Source: Flammeovirgaceae bacterium BBD 1991-12 (GTDB lineage: Bacteria > Bacteroidota > Bacteroidia > Cytophagales > Cyclobacteriaceae). From it: a stretch of DNA of 34,284 nucleotides. Below the pieces are notes generated by a model, which was not told where the DNA came from, ran no database searches, and worked only from the letters and a program-made list of their open reading frames with translations. Shown here piece after piece: positions 7,745 through 15,566 of the stretch. The translations under genes and the position numbers were made by a program. The stretch spans positions 1-34,284 of the forward strand of contig LYSV01000136.1 of NCBI GenBank assembly GCA_001657315.1, written 5' to 3'. Every line of letters begins with the position of its first letter. Position 1 is the stretch's first letter.

Positions 7745-8767
7745 CTACGCCCATACAGTAGTACCTTCCGTGCAGTTTTTGCACATATCAATTTTGCTTC
7801 TTGAATTCAGCAAGGTAGCTCTGAACTGCTGATACGCCTCGCCTTTCCAGAGGGTCTCAAAGCTGGTGGTAGTAAGATCGCCCATGGTATGATGCGCATC
7901 CTTATCAAAGCAGCAGGGTACCACCTTACCATCCCAGGTGACCACACAGCTATGCCACATTTTCCAGCAATGATTCAGTAATTTGCTTTTGATGCGATAG
8001 CGACCATCAGCCGTACGCTCATACCTGGAGTATCTGTCAGTAAGCGGGATAAGGTCCGAGCCTTGCTCATAGTCATAGATCTGGGCAGTTTTTAAGCCAA
8101 CTTCATCTACATCCAATGTTTTGGCCAGCGCCTTCACTTCCCCTATCTGATGCTCATTGGGTCTGACCACAAGAAACTGAAACACTACATGAGGTGTCCT
8201 TGATCGCAGTTTTTGTTTCCAGGCAATTACATTTCGGGTGCCTTCCAGTACCTTCTCCAGCCGGCCTCCTTTCCGGTACGCCTCGTAGGTCTCCTGGGTA
8301 GTACCATCAATGGAAATGATGAGCCGGTCCAGCCCTGACTCAACTGTCCTTCTGGCATTTTCATCATTTAGGTAATGACCATTGGTCGAGGTAGCCGTGT
8401 AGATGTTCCTGGAGGTGGCATATCGTACCAGACCAGGGAATTGCGGATGCAGATAGGGTTCCCCCTGAAAATAGAACAGCAGGTACATCAGGGTGTCGTG
8501 CAACTGGTCTATGGTACTTTTGAACAGCTCTTCTTCCAGCATACCTGTGGGACGCGTAAAAGACCTCAATCCGCTGGGGCACTCCGGACACCGGAGGTTG
8601 CAGGAGGTCGTAGGCTCAAAGGAAATGCTGACCGGCATGCCCCGGTGCACCGGTTTGCGTGTTGCTCTTGAATACAAGTAGCTGGATACTATCCCCGAAG
8701 CATTAAGCAGCCTTTTTGGCGTCGCTTTTGAAAAGAAATTAAGACCGTCGGCCAGGTTACGATTCAT
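7745..8767 (-). CDS. Radical SAM / SPASM domain protein
   Basis: A 340-residue iron-sulfur enzyme. The radical SAM cluster motif is C56-x3-C60-x2-C63 (TTSCNLRCPECP). The SAM-binding barrel follows to about 250 with FYFQGEPYLHP and IISIDGTT. A SPASM-type C-terminus carries C267, C274, C285-C286, C329 and C332 for an auxiliary Fe-S cluster (VVTWDGKVVPCCFDKD). Enzymes of this build use a 5'-deoxyadenosyl radical to modify peptides or small molecules. No precursor peptide or maturation partner is adjacent, so the substrate is unknown. It stands alone, convergent with the mini-protein and divergent from the Lnb-like gene. Confidence 0.9.
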   Translation of the reverse strand: MNRNLADGLNFFSKATPKRLLNASGIVSSYLYSRATRKPVHRGMPVSISFEPTTSCNLRCPECPSGLRSFTRPTGMLEEELFKSTIDQLHDTLMYLLFYFQGEPYLHPQFPGLVRYATSRNIYTATSTNGHYLNDENARRTVESGLDRLIISIDGTTQETYEAYRKGGRLEKVLEGTRNVIAWKQKLRSRTPHVVFQFLVVRPNEHQIGEVKALAKTLDVDEVGLKTAQIYDYEQGSDLIPLTDRYSRYERTADGRYRIKSKLLNHCWKMWHSCVVTWDGKVVPCCFDKDAHHTMGDLTTTSFETLWKGEAYQQFRATLLNSRSKIDMCKNCTEGTTVWA

Positions 8768-8994
8768 TCACCTAAAATTAGGCGACTTTGCAAAAACATT
8801 GTTCAATGATATGATATTCTTATCTTGTCTATACAATAAAAGCCCCCATAGGGACTGTTTCATTAAATAGCTATACTTTTATGAGTTGTGGTCCACTGGA
8901 ATCCGGGCTTCATAGAAATGATCAGACTTTTTATGCTGCCTGTCTGCAACCAAATCGCGTGATCAAAGTTTACGTTTAGTAGTATATTCACCCT

Positions 8995-10209
8995 ATGAAA
9001 AAAATACTGGTTTTGCTTTTCATCTTTACCACTGGTGTAAGTTACTCCCAGATCAAACTTTCTCCACAGGCTGAGATCCGTATTGTGACGGTAGGACCGT
9101 ATCAGGGAGAGCTGTACTCCGCATTTGGGCATAGCGGCATAAGGGTATACGATCCTGTCCTTTCCATAGATCATTTTTACAACTGGGGTGTATTCGACTT
9201 CGACCAGCCCTATTTTTATCTCAACTTTGCGCGGGGTTTCCTCAGGTATCGCCTGGCCGTTATCGATTATCCACGAGTAGCCAATTTTTATGTACGGCAA
9301 AACCGGTATGTTCATGAACAGGTACTGAACCTCGACTCTGCCCAATTACAACAACTCCATGACTTTTTGCAGTGGAATGCCCAACCGGAAAACATGTATT
9401 ACTACTATGACTATTTTTATGACAACTGCGCTACGCGGGTAAGAGACGCGGTGGAAAAGCTGTTTGCAGACAGTGTATACTTCGATAACTCCTACATCAC
9501 CACAGACTACAGCATTCGTGACCTCACCGACCTGTACCTTACCTGGCAGCCATGGGGTGACCTGGGTATTGATATCTGTCTGGGCCTGCCTATGGATATT
9601 AAGGCCACGCCCTACATGTACATGTTTCTGCCAGACTATATTGAATCTGCATTTGACAATGCATACATCACAAGGAACGGAAAAAAAGATCCTTTGGTAA
9701 GAGAAACAATCGTCACCTATGAGGCCCGGCAGCAGGAAAGCAGGGCATCTCTGCCGGGTCCCGTTACAGCCTTTGGCCTTCTGCTGCTGGCTGGTGCATT
9801 GATCACCTGGTTAGGATACAAAAAGGGGGATTCATTTTTCTGGTTTGACGCCGTTTTGTTCAGCGCAGTCGGACTCATCGGCTGGTTACTCCTGCTCTTG
9901 TGGACGGCCACTGATCATAATGCTGCCTCAAAAAACATGAACCTGCTCTGGGCTGTGCCGTTACACTTTCCCATGGGGCTTGCCTTGCTATCAAAAAAAT
10001 GGAACCTTCTTAAGGTCAGGTATTTTACTTTTGTAGTTGCCTTACAGTGCATGGTGATATTACTTTGGTTCCTGTGGCCGCAGGATCTGCATGAGGCACT
10101 GATCCCTGTATCACTACTGTTGCTGTTAAGGTCTTTCTACATTCGATATTATCTCATACATAAGTCTGAGTTCTCCACCGAACATAGCTTACTTCGTAAA
10201 ACCGGTTGA
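8995..10209 (+). CDS. Lnb-type lipoprotein N-acyltransferase (DUF4105 periplasmic plus membrane domain)
   Basis: A 404-residue inner-membrane protein. After a signal peptide (1-19) comes a papain-like periplasmic DUF4105/Lnb domain (about 25-220). Its likely catalytic His46 lies in YSAFGHSGIRVYDP and the nucleophile Cys145 in FYDNCATRVRD. The C-terminal part (257-390) has about five transmembrane helices. In Bacteroides, this family has been reported as the enzyme that N-acylates the lipoprotein N-terminal cysteine, replacing Lnt. The fold and key residues are seen; the reaction is carried over from that family. It leads a three-gene unit, 7 nt ahead of the SRPBCC gene. A minus-strand frame over its 5' half is a shadow. 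Confidence 0.85.
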   Translation: MKKILVLLFIFTTGVSYSQIKLSPQAEIRIVTVGPYQGELYSAFGHSGIRVYDPVLSIDHFYNWGVFDFDQPYFYLNFARGFLRYRLAVIDYPRVANFYVRQNRYVHEQVLNLDSAQLQQLHDFLQWNAQPENMYYYYDYFYDNCATRVRDAVEKLFADSVYFDNSYITTDYSIRDLTDLYLTWQPWGDLGIDICLGLPMDIKATPYMYMFLPDYIESAFDNAYITRNGKKDPLVRETIVTYEARQQESRASLPGPVTAFGLLLLAGALITWLGYKKGDSFFWFDAVLFSAVGLIGWLLLLLWTATDHNAASKNMNLLWAVPLHFPMGLALLSKKWNLLKVRYFTFVVALQCMVILLWFLWPQDLHEALIPVSLLLLLRSFYIRYYLIHKSEFSTEHSLLRKTG

Positions 10210-10216
10210 TCCAAAA

Positions 10217-10648
10217 ATGAAGGAACTACATACAGAAACAACGATCCATGCCCCTGCTTCAAAAATATGGTCCATCCTGATGGATTTTGATAAATATCCC
10301 GAATGGAACCCATTCATACTCAGCATACGGGGTCGGGCGCATCTGAGAGAGCGGCTGAAGATCACTGTTCAGCCAAAAGACTCCAGGCCCATGGTCTTTA
10401 AGCCACGGGTGACCATGTTCAAAAAAGAGAGGCAGTTTGCCTGGCTCGGGCAGTTGATGATGGCAGGGATATTTGATGGCCACCACATCTTTGAAATAGA
10501 GCCACTGGACAATGGAGCCTGCCGGTTTGTGCAACGGGAGCAGTTCAGCGGATGGCTGGTCCCTCTGTTCTGGAAAAAACTGGATACAAATACGCGAGCA
10601 GGGTTTGAAGCCATGAATGCTCAACTCAAGGAACTGGCAGAAAAATGA
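10217..10648 (+). CDS. SRPBCC / polyketide cyclase-like lipid-binding domain protein
   Basis: A 143-residue single-domain START-like protein. The family pattern is clear: an opening strand TTIHAPASKIWSILMDFDKY, then PEWNPFILSIRG, a central beta-sheet, and a long C-terminal amphipathic helix (NTRAGFEAMNAQLKELAEK). Such proteins bind hydrophobic ligands in a helix-grip cavity; the ligand is unknown here. It overlaps the following WYL regulator by 4 bp (ATGA), suggesting the two are translated together and that the regulator may sense or control a related function. Cytoplasmic, no signal. Confidence 0.88.
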   Translation: MKELHTETTIHAPASKIWSILMDFDKYPEWNPFILSIRGRAHLRERLKITVQPKDSRPMVFKPRVTMFKKERQFAWLGQLMMAGIFDGHHIFEIEPLDNGACRFVQREQFSGWLVPLFWKKLDTNTRAGFEAMNAQLKELAEK

Positions 10649-11619
10649 ACCGCATAGATCGACTTTCTGCCATTCTGATCCAACTACAAAGCAAGCAGGT
10701 AGTACGGGCTCAGGAGATCGCGGACCGGTTTGACATCAGCCTGAGAACAGTATACCGTGATATACGGGCACTGGAAGAAGCTGGGGTACCGGTAGGAGCT
10801 GAGGCAGGTGTCGGTTATTTCCTCATGGAGGGCTACAACCTTCCGCCTGTCAAGTTTTCCAAAGAAGAGGCCGGCGCCATCCTTATGGCATCCAAGCTGG
10901 CTGAAAAGCAGACGGACCGGTCCATTAAAAAGCATCTGTATGATGCATTGCTTAAAATACGCGCCGCACTAAAGGTAGAAGAAAAGGAATACCTGGAAAG
11001 CATAGAAAATAATATTGAGGTACTACATCTGCCAGAGTCATTATTGAATAACCCAGGCTTTCCGGATAATTTCCTTACGGATATACAATCTGCCCTGGCA
11101 CAGAAAAAAGTTATCAACTTTGATTACTACGCCAGCTATCGCGATGAATTTACGAACCGTGATGTTGAGCCCCTGAACCTGAGCTACTACTCCCGACACT
11201 GGCATCTGATCGGTTACTGCAGACTCAGGAAAAGTCTGAGGGACTTCCGCTCCGACAGGATCATGAAACTTAGGACCACTGATAAAACCTTCGATCCTTC
11301 CGTGCATGTTGACTACAGGAGCTATCTGGATAATATTATGTCCGGATCGGACCTTCAAGAAGTGGTGGTCAGGTTCTCACGCAAACTCGCCCGGTACATC
11401 GATGAACAGAAATATTATATGGGCTTTGTGGAGCGCACAAAAACGCCGGAATATGAAGAGATGAAGTTTATGACCGCTCATCTGGAAGGTTTTGCGCACT
11501 GGCTCCTGCAGTTTTCAGATGAAGCTCAGATAGTATCACCCTGCAGCCTTCAGGAACGGGTGATACAGCTGGCTGAAAAAACCCTTCTTTATTATCGCAC
11601 TCAAAGTGAAAGGGCGTAG
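10645..11619 (+). CDS. YafY-type HTH-WYL transcriptional regulator
   Basis: A 324-residue regulator. An N-terminal winged helix (residues 1-60, with RAQEIADRFDISLRTVYRDI and ALEEAGVPV) precedes a linker, a WYL domain (about 140-215; YYSRHWHLIGYCRLRKSLRDF) and a WCX-type C-terminal domain. WYL domains bind nucleotide or nucleic-acid-like ligands and control DNA-damage, metabolic or defence genes. The stop codon lies inside the GGGCGTAG repeat that follows, so the last residues (Arg-Ala) are repeat-encoded. The next gene downstream carries a TGACA-N6-TGTCA palindrome, a possible target; that link is inference. Confidence 0.9.
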   Translation: MNRIDRLSAILIQLQSKQVVRAQEIADRFDISLRTVYRDIRALEEAGVPVGAEAGVGYFLMEGYNLPPVKFSKEEAGAILMASKLAEKQTDRSIKKHLYDALLKIRAALKVEEKEYLESIENNIEVLHLPESLLNNPGFPDNFLTDIQSALAQKKVINFDYYASYRDEFTNRDVEPLNLSYYSRHWHLIGYCRLRKSLRDFRSDRIMKLRTTDKTFDPSVHVDYRSYLDNIMSGSDLQEVVVRFSRKLARYIDEQKYYMGFVERTKTPEYEEMKFMTAHLEGFAHWLLQFSDEAQIVSPCSLQERVIQLAEKTLLYYRTQSERA

Positions 11620-11875
11620 GGCGTAGAGCATGGCGCATAGGGCATGGTGTATACTTGTTAAGCAGTCACTTATCATGCAATATGCTGATTTACAGAAGTT
11701 TGCAAATTAAAATATTCAGTAGCATGGCAATCAACAAAAAACCGTATATAAACTCATCTCACTTCTGACTTCCAGCTTCTAACTTCCAGCTTCTAACCTC
11801 TAACCCCAGCTTTCCCGGAGCCCCATCAGACTTTGTTTTTCCACACCCTGCCCTATGCACCATGCTCTATGCCCT
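11618..11875. repeat. Imperfect 32-bp inverted repeat enclosing a second repeat family
   Basis: The arm at 11618-11649 (GGGCGTAGAGCATGG, then GCATAGGGCATGGTG) reappears inverted at 11844-11875 with about three mismatches. Inside, 11764-11806 holds CTTCCAGCTTCTAA units, the reverse complement of the GGAAGCTGGAAGTCA array at 17970-18150. The remaining bases of this 344-bp intergenic region contain no gene I can support. The left arm overlaps the stop codon of the WYL regulator. Confidence 0.7.
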
Positions 11876-11913
11876 GAAGTATTAAAAATATTTTTACTTT
11901 TCTCAAATCCTGC

Positions 11914-11929
11914 TGACATAGGGTTGTCA
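11914..11929. promoter_or_regulatory. Candidate operator TGACA-N6-TGTCA upstream of ABM-GyrI gene
   Basis: A perfect 5-bp inverted repeat with a 6-bp spacer, 34 nt before the ATG at 11964. Position and symmetry fit a dimeric regulator site, and a WYL regulator is the gene next upstream. Short palindromes also arise by chance, so this is a hint only. Confidence 0.35.
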
Positions 11930-11963
11930 CTACCTCCTGTTTCCTTTACTGAAAAAAGGAATT

Positions 11964-12917
11964 ATGAAAGTTTTAACAATCCTTATCTCAATTATTATGA
12001 CAACAGCAATAGCAACACAGACCACCGTCTATGAGCTGGTGGTGTACAAGATCAAAAGCGAGTATGCAGACAACTACAATGAGGTACTCGAAACGGCACG
12101 GGAGCATGTGCGTAATTTTTCAGGCATGCTGGAATATCAGACCTTTCGCTCCGCTGATAACGAACTGATATTCATGGATCTGGTAAAATGGCGGTCATTG
12201 GAAGAAGCCCAGGACGCTTCACGCAAGGTAGAAAAAATGAAGGAACTGGCCCCGTTTATGGCAGCTTTCGAAGAAATAAAGTTTATGGATCACTTTGAAT
12301 TATTCAATGCAGAAGACATGGAAAAAATTGATTTAACAAAAACCGATAAGACCTACTACACCGCCAAAAATGAACCACAAATTGTGGATGTAACCCCTTA
12401 CCGCTATCTGATGATCAACGGTGTGTCAGCCCCGGAAGACCCAAGATTCCTGAAGGCAATAGAAGCCCTGTATGCTGTAGCCTATGGAGTAAAATTTCTC
12501 TACAAATCCATGGACAAGGATTTTGTTGTACCAAAAATGGAAGGTCAATGGTGGGTTGAGGGCGAATTACCCTTTGATCAGACGCCCAGGGAAGAATGGC
12601 ACTGGAATATAGTGATCCCTATGCCGGATTTTGTTAGAGATGAGCACGTGGAAGAGGCCATACAATCAGCTGTGGATAAAAAGGACCTGCCCCAGATCAG
12701 TGAGGTAGAGTTCAGAGCACTGAATGAAGGCCGTTCCGTACAGATACTTCACCTGGGTAGTTATGAAGAAGAAGGGCCTACACTTGAAAAACTGTTTGCA
12801 TTTGTAGAGTCCAACGGACTGGAGATTAATGGATATCATCACGAGATCTATATTTCTGACCCACGTAAAACTCAGGTAGAAAAACTGAAAACAATTTTAA
12901 GATACCCCGTAAAATAG
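11964..12917 (+). CDS. Secreted ABM-like plus GyrI-like two-domain protein
   Basis: A 317-residue fusion. Residues 1-18 look like a signal peptide (ILISIIMTTAIA), residues 21-113 match a dimeric alpha-beta-barrel domain of the ABM/NIPSNAP kind (TVYELVVYKIKSEY, FRSADNELIFMDLVKW), and 119-317 are a GyrI-like small-molecule-binding domain (KIDLTKTDKTYYTAKNEP, LYAVAYGVKFLYKSM, EWHWNIVIPMPDF). GyrI-like proteins of this subgroup normally begin at a Met equivalent to residue 119 (12318) and are cytoplasmic, so the N-terminal part is an addition. Ligand unknown. A palindrome TGACA-N6-TGTCA precedes it, and AlkC follows 47 nt downstream. Confidence 0.8.
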   Translation: MKVLTILISIIMTTAIATQTTVYELVVYKIKSEYADNYNEVLETAREHVRNFSGMLEYQTFRSADNELIFMDLVKWRSLEEAQDASRKVEKMKELAPFMAAFEEIKFMDHFELFNAEDMEKIDLTKTDKTYYTAKNEPQIVDVTPYRYLMINGVSAPEDPRFLKAIEALYAVAYGVKFLYKSMDKDFVVPKMEGQWWVEGELPFDQTPREEWHWNIVIPMPDFVRDEHVEEAIQSAVDKKDLPQISEVEFRALNEGRSVQILHLGSYEEEGPTLEKLFAFVESNGLEINGYHHEIYISDPRKTQVEKLKTILRYPVK

Positions 12918-12927
12918 AATGTACTCC

Positions 12928-12948
12928 GGTGGCGCCGGTGGCGCCACC
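12928..12948 (+). repeat. GC-rich hairpin just before alkC
   Basis: GGTGGCGCC, GGT loop, GGCGCCACC: a perfect 9-bp stem 16 nt before the ATG at 12965, with no T run. It could attenuate transcription or hold back translation of alkC. Confidence 0.7.
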
Positions 12949-12964
12949 ACTTCCCAGCAAGAAA

Positions 12965-14077
12965 ATGGCAGAATTACTTAAAGATCAATTTTTTCAACCC
13001 GGTTTCATCAAAGAACTGGGTCAGGCAATACACCAAAACTTTCACAGTTTTGATACCCGTGCTTTCGGGGAGGATGTTTTCAATGATCCATGGGATCAAC
13101 TGGAGCTTAAGGGCAGAATGAGCCATATTGCCACAATGCTTCAAAAGCACCTGCCCCATGATTTTCCAAAGGCCCTCGGCATCCTTAAGAAAGTGGTGTC
13201 CCGTTTCAACGGGTTTGATGCCATGGTCTTCCCTGACTTTGTACGGCAGTTTGGTCTCGATCACTGGGAGTTATCCATGGATGCTCTCGAAATCTTCACT
13301 CAATACTCAAGTGCAGAATTTGCCATCCGATCCTTTATAATACGTGATCAGGACAGGACTATGGAAAAAATGCTGAGTTGGTCAAGGCACGAAAATCATC
13401 ATGTTCGGCGGCTATCCAGCGAAGGATGCCGGCCACGGCTGCCATGGGCCATGGCGCTACCGGAATTCAAAAACGACCCCTCGGATATCCTGCCCATACT
13501 GGAGAACCTGAAGGCAGATGAGTCTGAATACGTCAGAAAAAGTGTGGCGAACAATATAAACGATATCAGCAAGGACAATCCCGACACTGTACTGGCCCTG
13601 TGCCGAAGATGGAGCAATGGCCTGAAGGAAACACAATGGATCATCAGGCATGGGCTAAGAAGTCTCATCAAAAAGGGAAGTCAACCGGCTCTGGACATTC
13701 TGGGCTATCGTTCTTCAAACATCGAGCTGAAGAAATTCTCTCTGGAACCGGAAAATATCCAATTGGGAGAAAGCATAAAGCTACAGTTTGAACTTACCAA
13801 TATGGCGAAGTCTACGGCCAGCGTTGTGGTAGACTATGTTATTCACTTCCGGAAAGCCAATGGTAGTAATACACCCAAGGTATTCAAACTCACCAATCTG
13901 GAAATGGGCCCGGGGACCACACATCAGTTCAGCAAGGTTCATAAGATCGTACCCATCACCACACGCACATATTATGGCGGGGAGCAGGTGGTGGAGGTAC
14001 AGGTGAACGGAGAGATTTTGGGGTCACGGAGATTCAATCTGGCCCTCGAAGATGAAAGCCCCGAACCAGTAGCATGA
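12965..14077 (+). CDS. alkC: AlkC-type DNA alkylation repair glycosylase with C-terminal Ig-like domain
   Basis: A 370-residue HEAT-like repeat DNA glycosylase for N3-alkylated purines. The alpha-helical repeat body (about 1-250) contains the AlkC-type segments SRHENHHVRRLSSEGCRPRL, PWAMALPEF and EYVRKSVANNINDISKDNPD. Residues about 255-365 form an Ig-like beta-sandwich (NIQLGESIKLQFELTNMAKS to VEVQVNGEILGSRRF), as in the AlkC subfamily whose Ig domain enters the DNA minor groove. I take the ATG at 12965; a GTG at 12929 would add 12 Pro-rich residues but lies within a perfect hairpin. It follows the ABM-GyrI gene on the same strand and may be co-transcribed. Confidence 0.85.
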   Translation: MAELLKDQFFQPGFIKELGQAIHQNFHSFDTRAFGEDVFNDPWDQLELKGRMSHIATMLQKHLPHDFPKALGILKKVVSRFNGFDAMVFPDFVRQFGLDHWELSMDALEIFTQYSSAEFAIRSFIIRDQDRTMEKMLSWSRHENHHVRRLSSEGCRPRLPWAMALPEFKNDPSDILPILENLKADESEYVRKSVANNINDISKDNPDTVLALCRRWSNGLKETQWIIRHGLRSLIKKGSQPALDILGYRSSNIELKKFSLEPENIQLGESIKLQFELTNMAKSTASVVVDYVIHFRKANGSNTPKVFKLTNLEMGPGTTHQFSKVHKIVPITTRTYYGGEQVVEVQVNGEILGSRRFNLALEDESPEPVA

Positions 14078-14288
14078 GATAAAACCATCATGGAACATCA
14101 CGGGAATTAGGTGCAAAATTCCTGAGATTCAGAGAATTGAAAGTCCTTAAACCATTGATCAATGGCTTTGCTCTTGAATAAAACCAGCCATTCTACCCCT
14201 GATCGATTTAATTGGCAACTCATCGGTAAGGTGGAAAATAAATGCGGCTTTTTCAGCGTTATTTGGTTGTATGATTAAAGAAAGAGCC

Positions 14289-14504
14289 ATGAAAAACCAA
14301 ACAGAGAGTAAAAAAGAGATCAAGCTGAGAAGGGCTTTGATCCTCGGTAATTTTTATCAGCAAAAAGTGAAAATTATCCGAGCGATCAATCAGGGTTATG
14401 AAACAATAGTGGGTACTGTAGTAGGGTTAAAACAGGATCTCGTTTTAACAAAGGAAGGTATAAGTATACCCCGCAATTCCATCAAAATGATCTACCAATT
14501 GTAA
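14289..14504 (+). CDS. Small unknown protein, first of a tandem pair (71 aa)
   Basis: A basic 71-residue protein that I do not recognise. It aligns with the protein at 14686-14901 over 62 positions with about 49 identities, sharing RALILGNFYQ, RAINQGYETIV and IPRNSIKMIY. The C-terminal half alternates beta-like stretches and ends in IPRNSIKMIY, so a small Sm- or SH3-like barrel is conceivable. The ATG at 14289 is chosen over 14271 because the two copies then have equal length and matching upstream sequence (TTAAAGAAAGAGCC against TTAAAAGAAAAAACC). It is followed by its own terminator. Confidence 0.7.
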   Translation: MKNQTESKKEIKLRRALILGNFYQQKVKIIRAINQGYETIVGTVVGLKQDLVLTKEGISIPRNSIKMIYQL

Positions 14505-14528
14505 CGATAACAAGCCAGGCTGTACAAT

Positions 14529-14555
14529 AAACCGGGTAATTTGCCCGGTTTTTTT
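14529..14555 (+). terminator. Terminator after first tandem copy
   Basis: AAACCGGG (14529-14536) pairs with CCCGGTTT (14544-14551) around a 7-nt loop and runs into a T tract, a standard intrinsic terminator. Confidence 0.9.
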
Positions 14556-14685
14556 GTTTCTGCTAAGTTTATCCAGTTACTGGTGCTGAAAAGTTGTTTT
14601 GGTACCAATGACTTCTGGCTGACATTGTATTTGCTTTAATGCAACTTTTCTTGTACTATTTGGTTTATTTTTAAAAGAAAAAACC

Positions 14686-14901
14686 ATGGAAAACCAATCA
14701 GCAGACAACAAAAAAGAGATCAAACTGAAAAGAGCCCTTATCCTGGGCAATTTTTATCAGAAAAAGGTGAACATCACAAGAGCCATTAATCAGGGGTATG
14801 AAACGATAGTAGCCACGGTTATAGGCGTGAAACATGATCTGATCGTGACCCGGGAAGGTATGAATATACCCAGGAATTCCATTAAAATGATCTATCTTTA
14901 A
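14686..14901 (+). CDS. Small unknown protein, second of a tandem pair (71 aa)
   Basis: A paralogue of the protein at 14289-14504, with the same length and an N-terminus shifted by one residue (MENQSADNKKEIKL). Substitutions are mostly conservative (Val/Ile, Lys/Arg, Leu/Val), as expected if both copies stay under selection. It has its own upstream spacer of 130 nt after the first terminator, including a near-identical TATTTGGTTT stretch just before the start, so it may be transcribed separately. Function unknown; no membrane segment, signal or cysteine is present. Confidence 0.7.
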   Translation: MENQSADNKKEIKLKRALILGNFYQKKVNITRAINQGYETIVATVIGVKHDLIVTREGMNIPRNSIKMIYL

Positions 14902-14929
14902 TTAGATAATACAAGGCTTTGACCACAAC

Positions 14930-14954
14930 AAGACCGGGAGATATACCCGGTCTT
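14930..14954 (+). terminator. Hairpin after second tandem copy
   Basis: AAGACCGGG (14930-14938) pairs perfectly with CCCGGTCTT (14946-14954) around AGATATA. The core ACCGGG/CCCGGT is the same as in the hairpin after the first copy, so the structure appears duplicated with the gene. The T tract is weak (ACTTTATAT). Confidence 0.7.
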
Positions 14955-15131
14955 ACTTTATATAGATAAGTAGAAATATCCTGACCTGAGACCCACAATC
15001 CCCTTCTTGACATACCTGCTGCCGGACAATCCATTGAAATAATGATGATTGTCATTCTCAATGCTTAGAAACCGCAGTGTCTGTTTACCGGTTTTGGCTT
15101 ATATTTCTATCCGTATCAAAAGGTTACCGAC

Positions 15132-15566
15132 ATGAAAAACATATTAGTAGCATTAGATACAGACGGAGATGCCGTATCCCTGATAAGTCATGCGGAGAAA
15201 CTTGCCGAAAAGTTCGATGCCAAGATCTGGTTGTTGCATATTGCTACTCCCGAGCCTGATTTTGTAGGGTACGAAGTAGGTCCACAATACATCCGTGATT
15301 TCAGGGCTCAGGAGCTCAAAGAGGAACATAGGCACCTTCAGGAGCTTGCCGGGAAACTCCGGGGAAGAGGGCTGGAAGCCGACAGTCTCCTCATTGAAGG
15401 TCCCACAATAGAAATGATCCTTGAAGAGGCCAAAGTGCTGAAAGTGGACCTGATCGTTATCGGTTCTCATGACCACAGCTTTTTGTACAATGCTTTGGTA
15501 GGAAACACCACTTCCGGCCTGCTCAAAAAGTCTAAAATACCATTACTGACAGTGCCTCTTGGATAA
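15132..15566 (+). CDS. Universal stress protein (UspA family)
   Basis: A 144-residue single-domain Usp fold, cytoplasmic. It begins MKNILVALDTDGD, has the central VDLIVIGSHDHS strand-loop and ends NTTSGLLKKSKIPLLTVP, the family's closing helix and strand. In ATP-binding Usps the loop reads G-x2-G-x9-G-S/T; here the second Gly is Asp (GSHD) although VGNTT remains, so nucleotide binding may be weakened. These proteins respond to starvation or stress but their activity is seldom defined. A degenerate stretch near 15798-15866 echoes its N-terminus. Confidence 0.9.
   Translation: MKNILVALDTDGDAVSLISHAEKLAEKFDAKIWLLHIATPEPDFVGYEVGPQYIRDFRAQELKEEHRHLQELAGKLRGRGLEADSLLIEGPTIEMILEEAKVLKVDLIVIGSHDHSFLYNALVGNTTSGLLKKSKIPLLTVPLG

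Noticed and set aside
8863-9345. 160-codon minus-strand frame
   Set aside because: Lies antisense inside the Lnb-like gene, which has a signal peptide and catalytic motifs; a shadow frame.
12929-12964. GTG start adding 12 Pro-rich residues to AlkC
   Set aside because: The GTG is within a perfect hairpin and the added residues are not part of the AlkC fold.
14152-14165. CCATTGATCAATGG palindrome as operator
   Set aside because: Far from either neighbouring start and with no second copy in the window.
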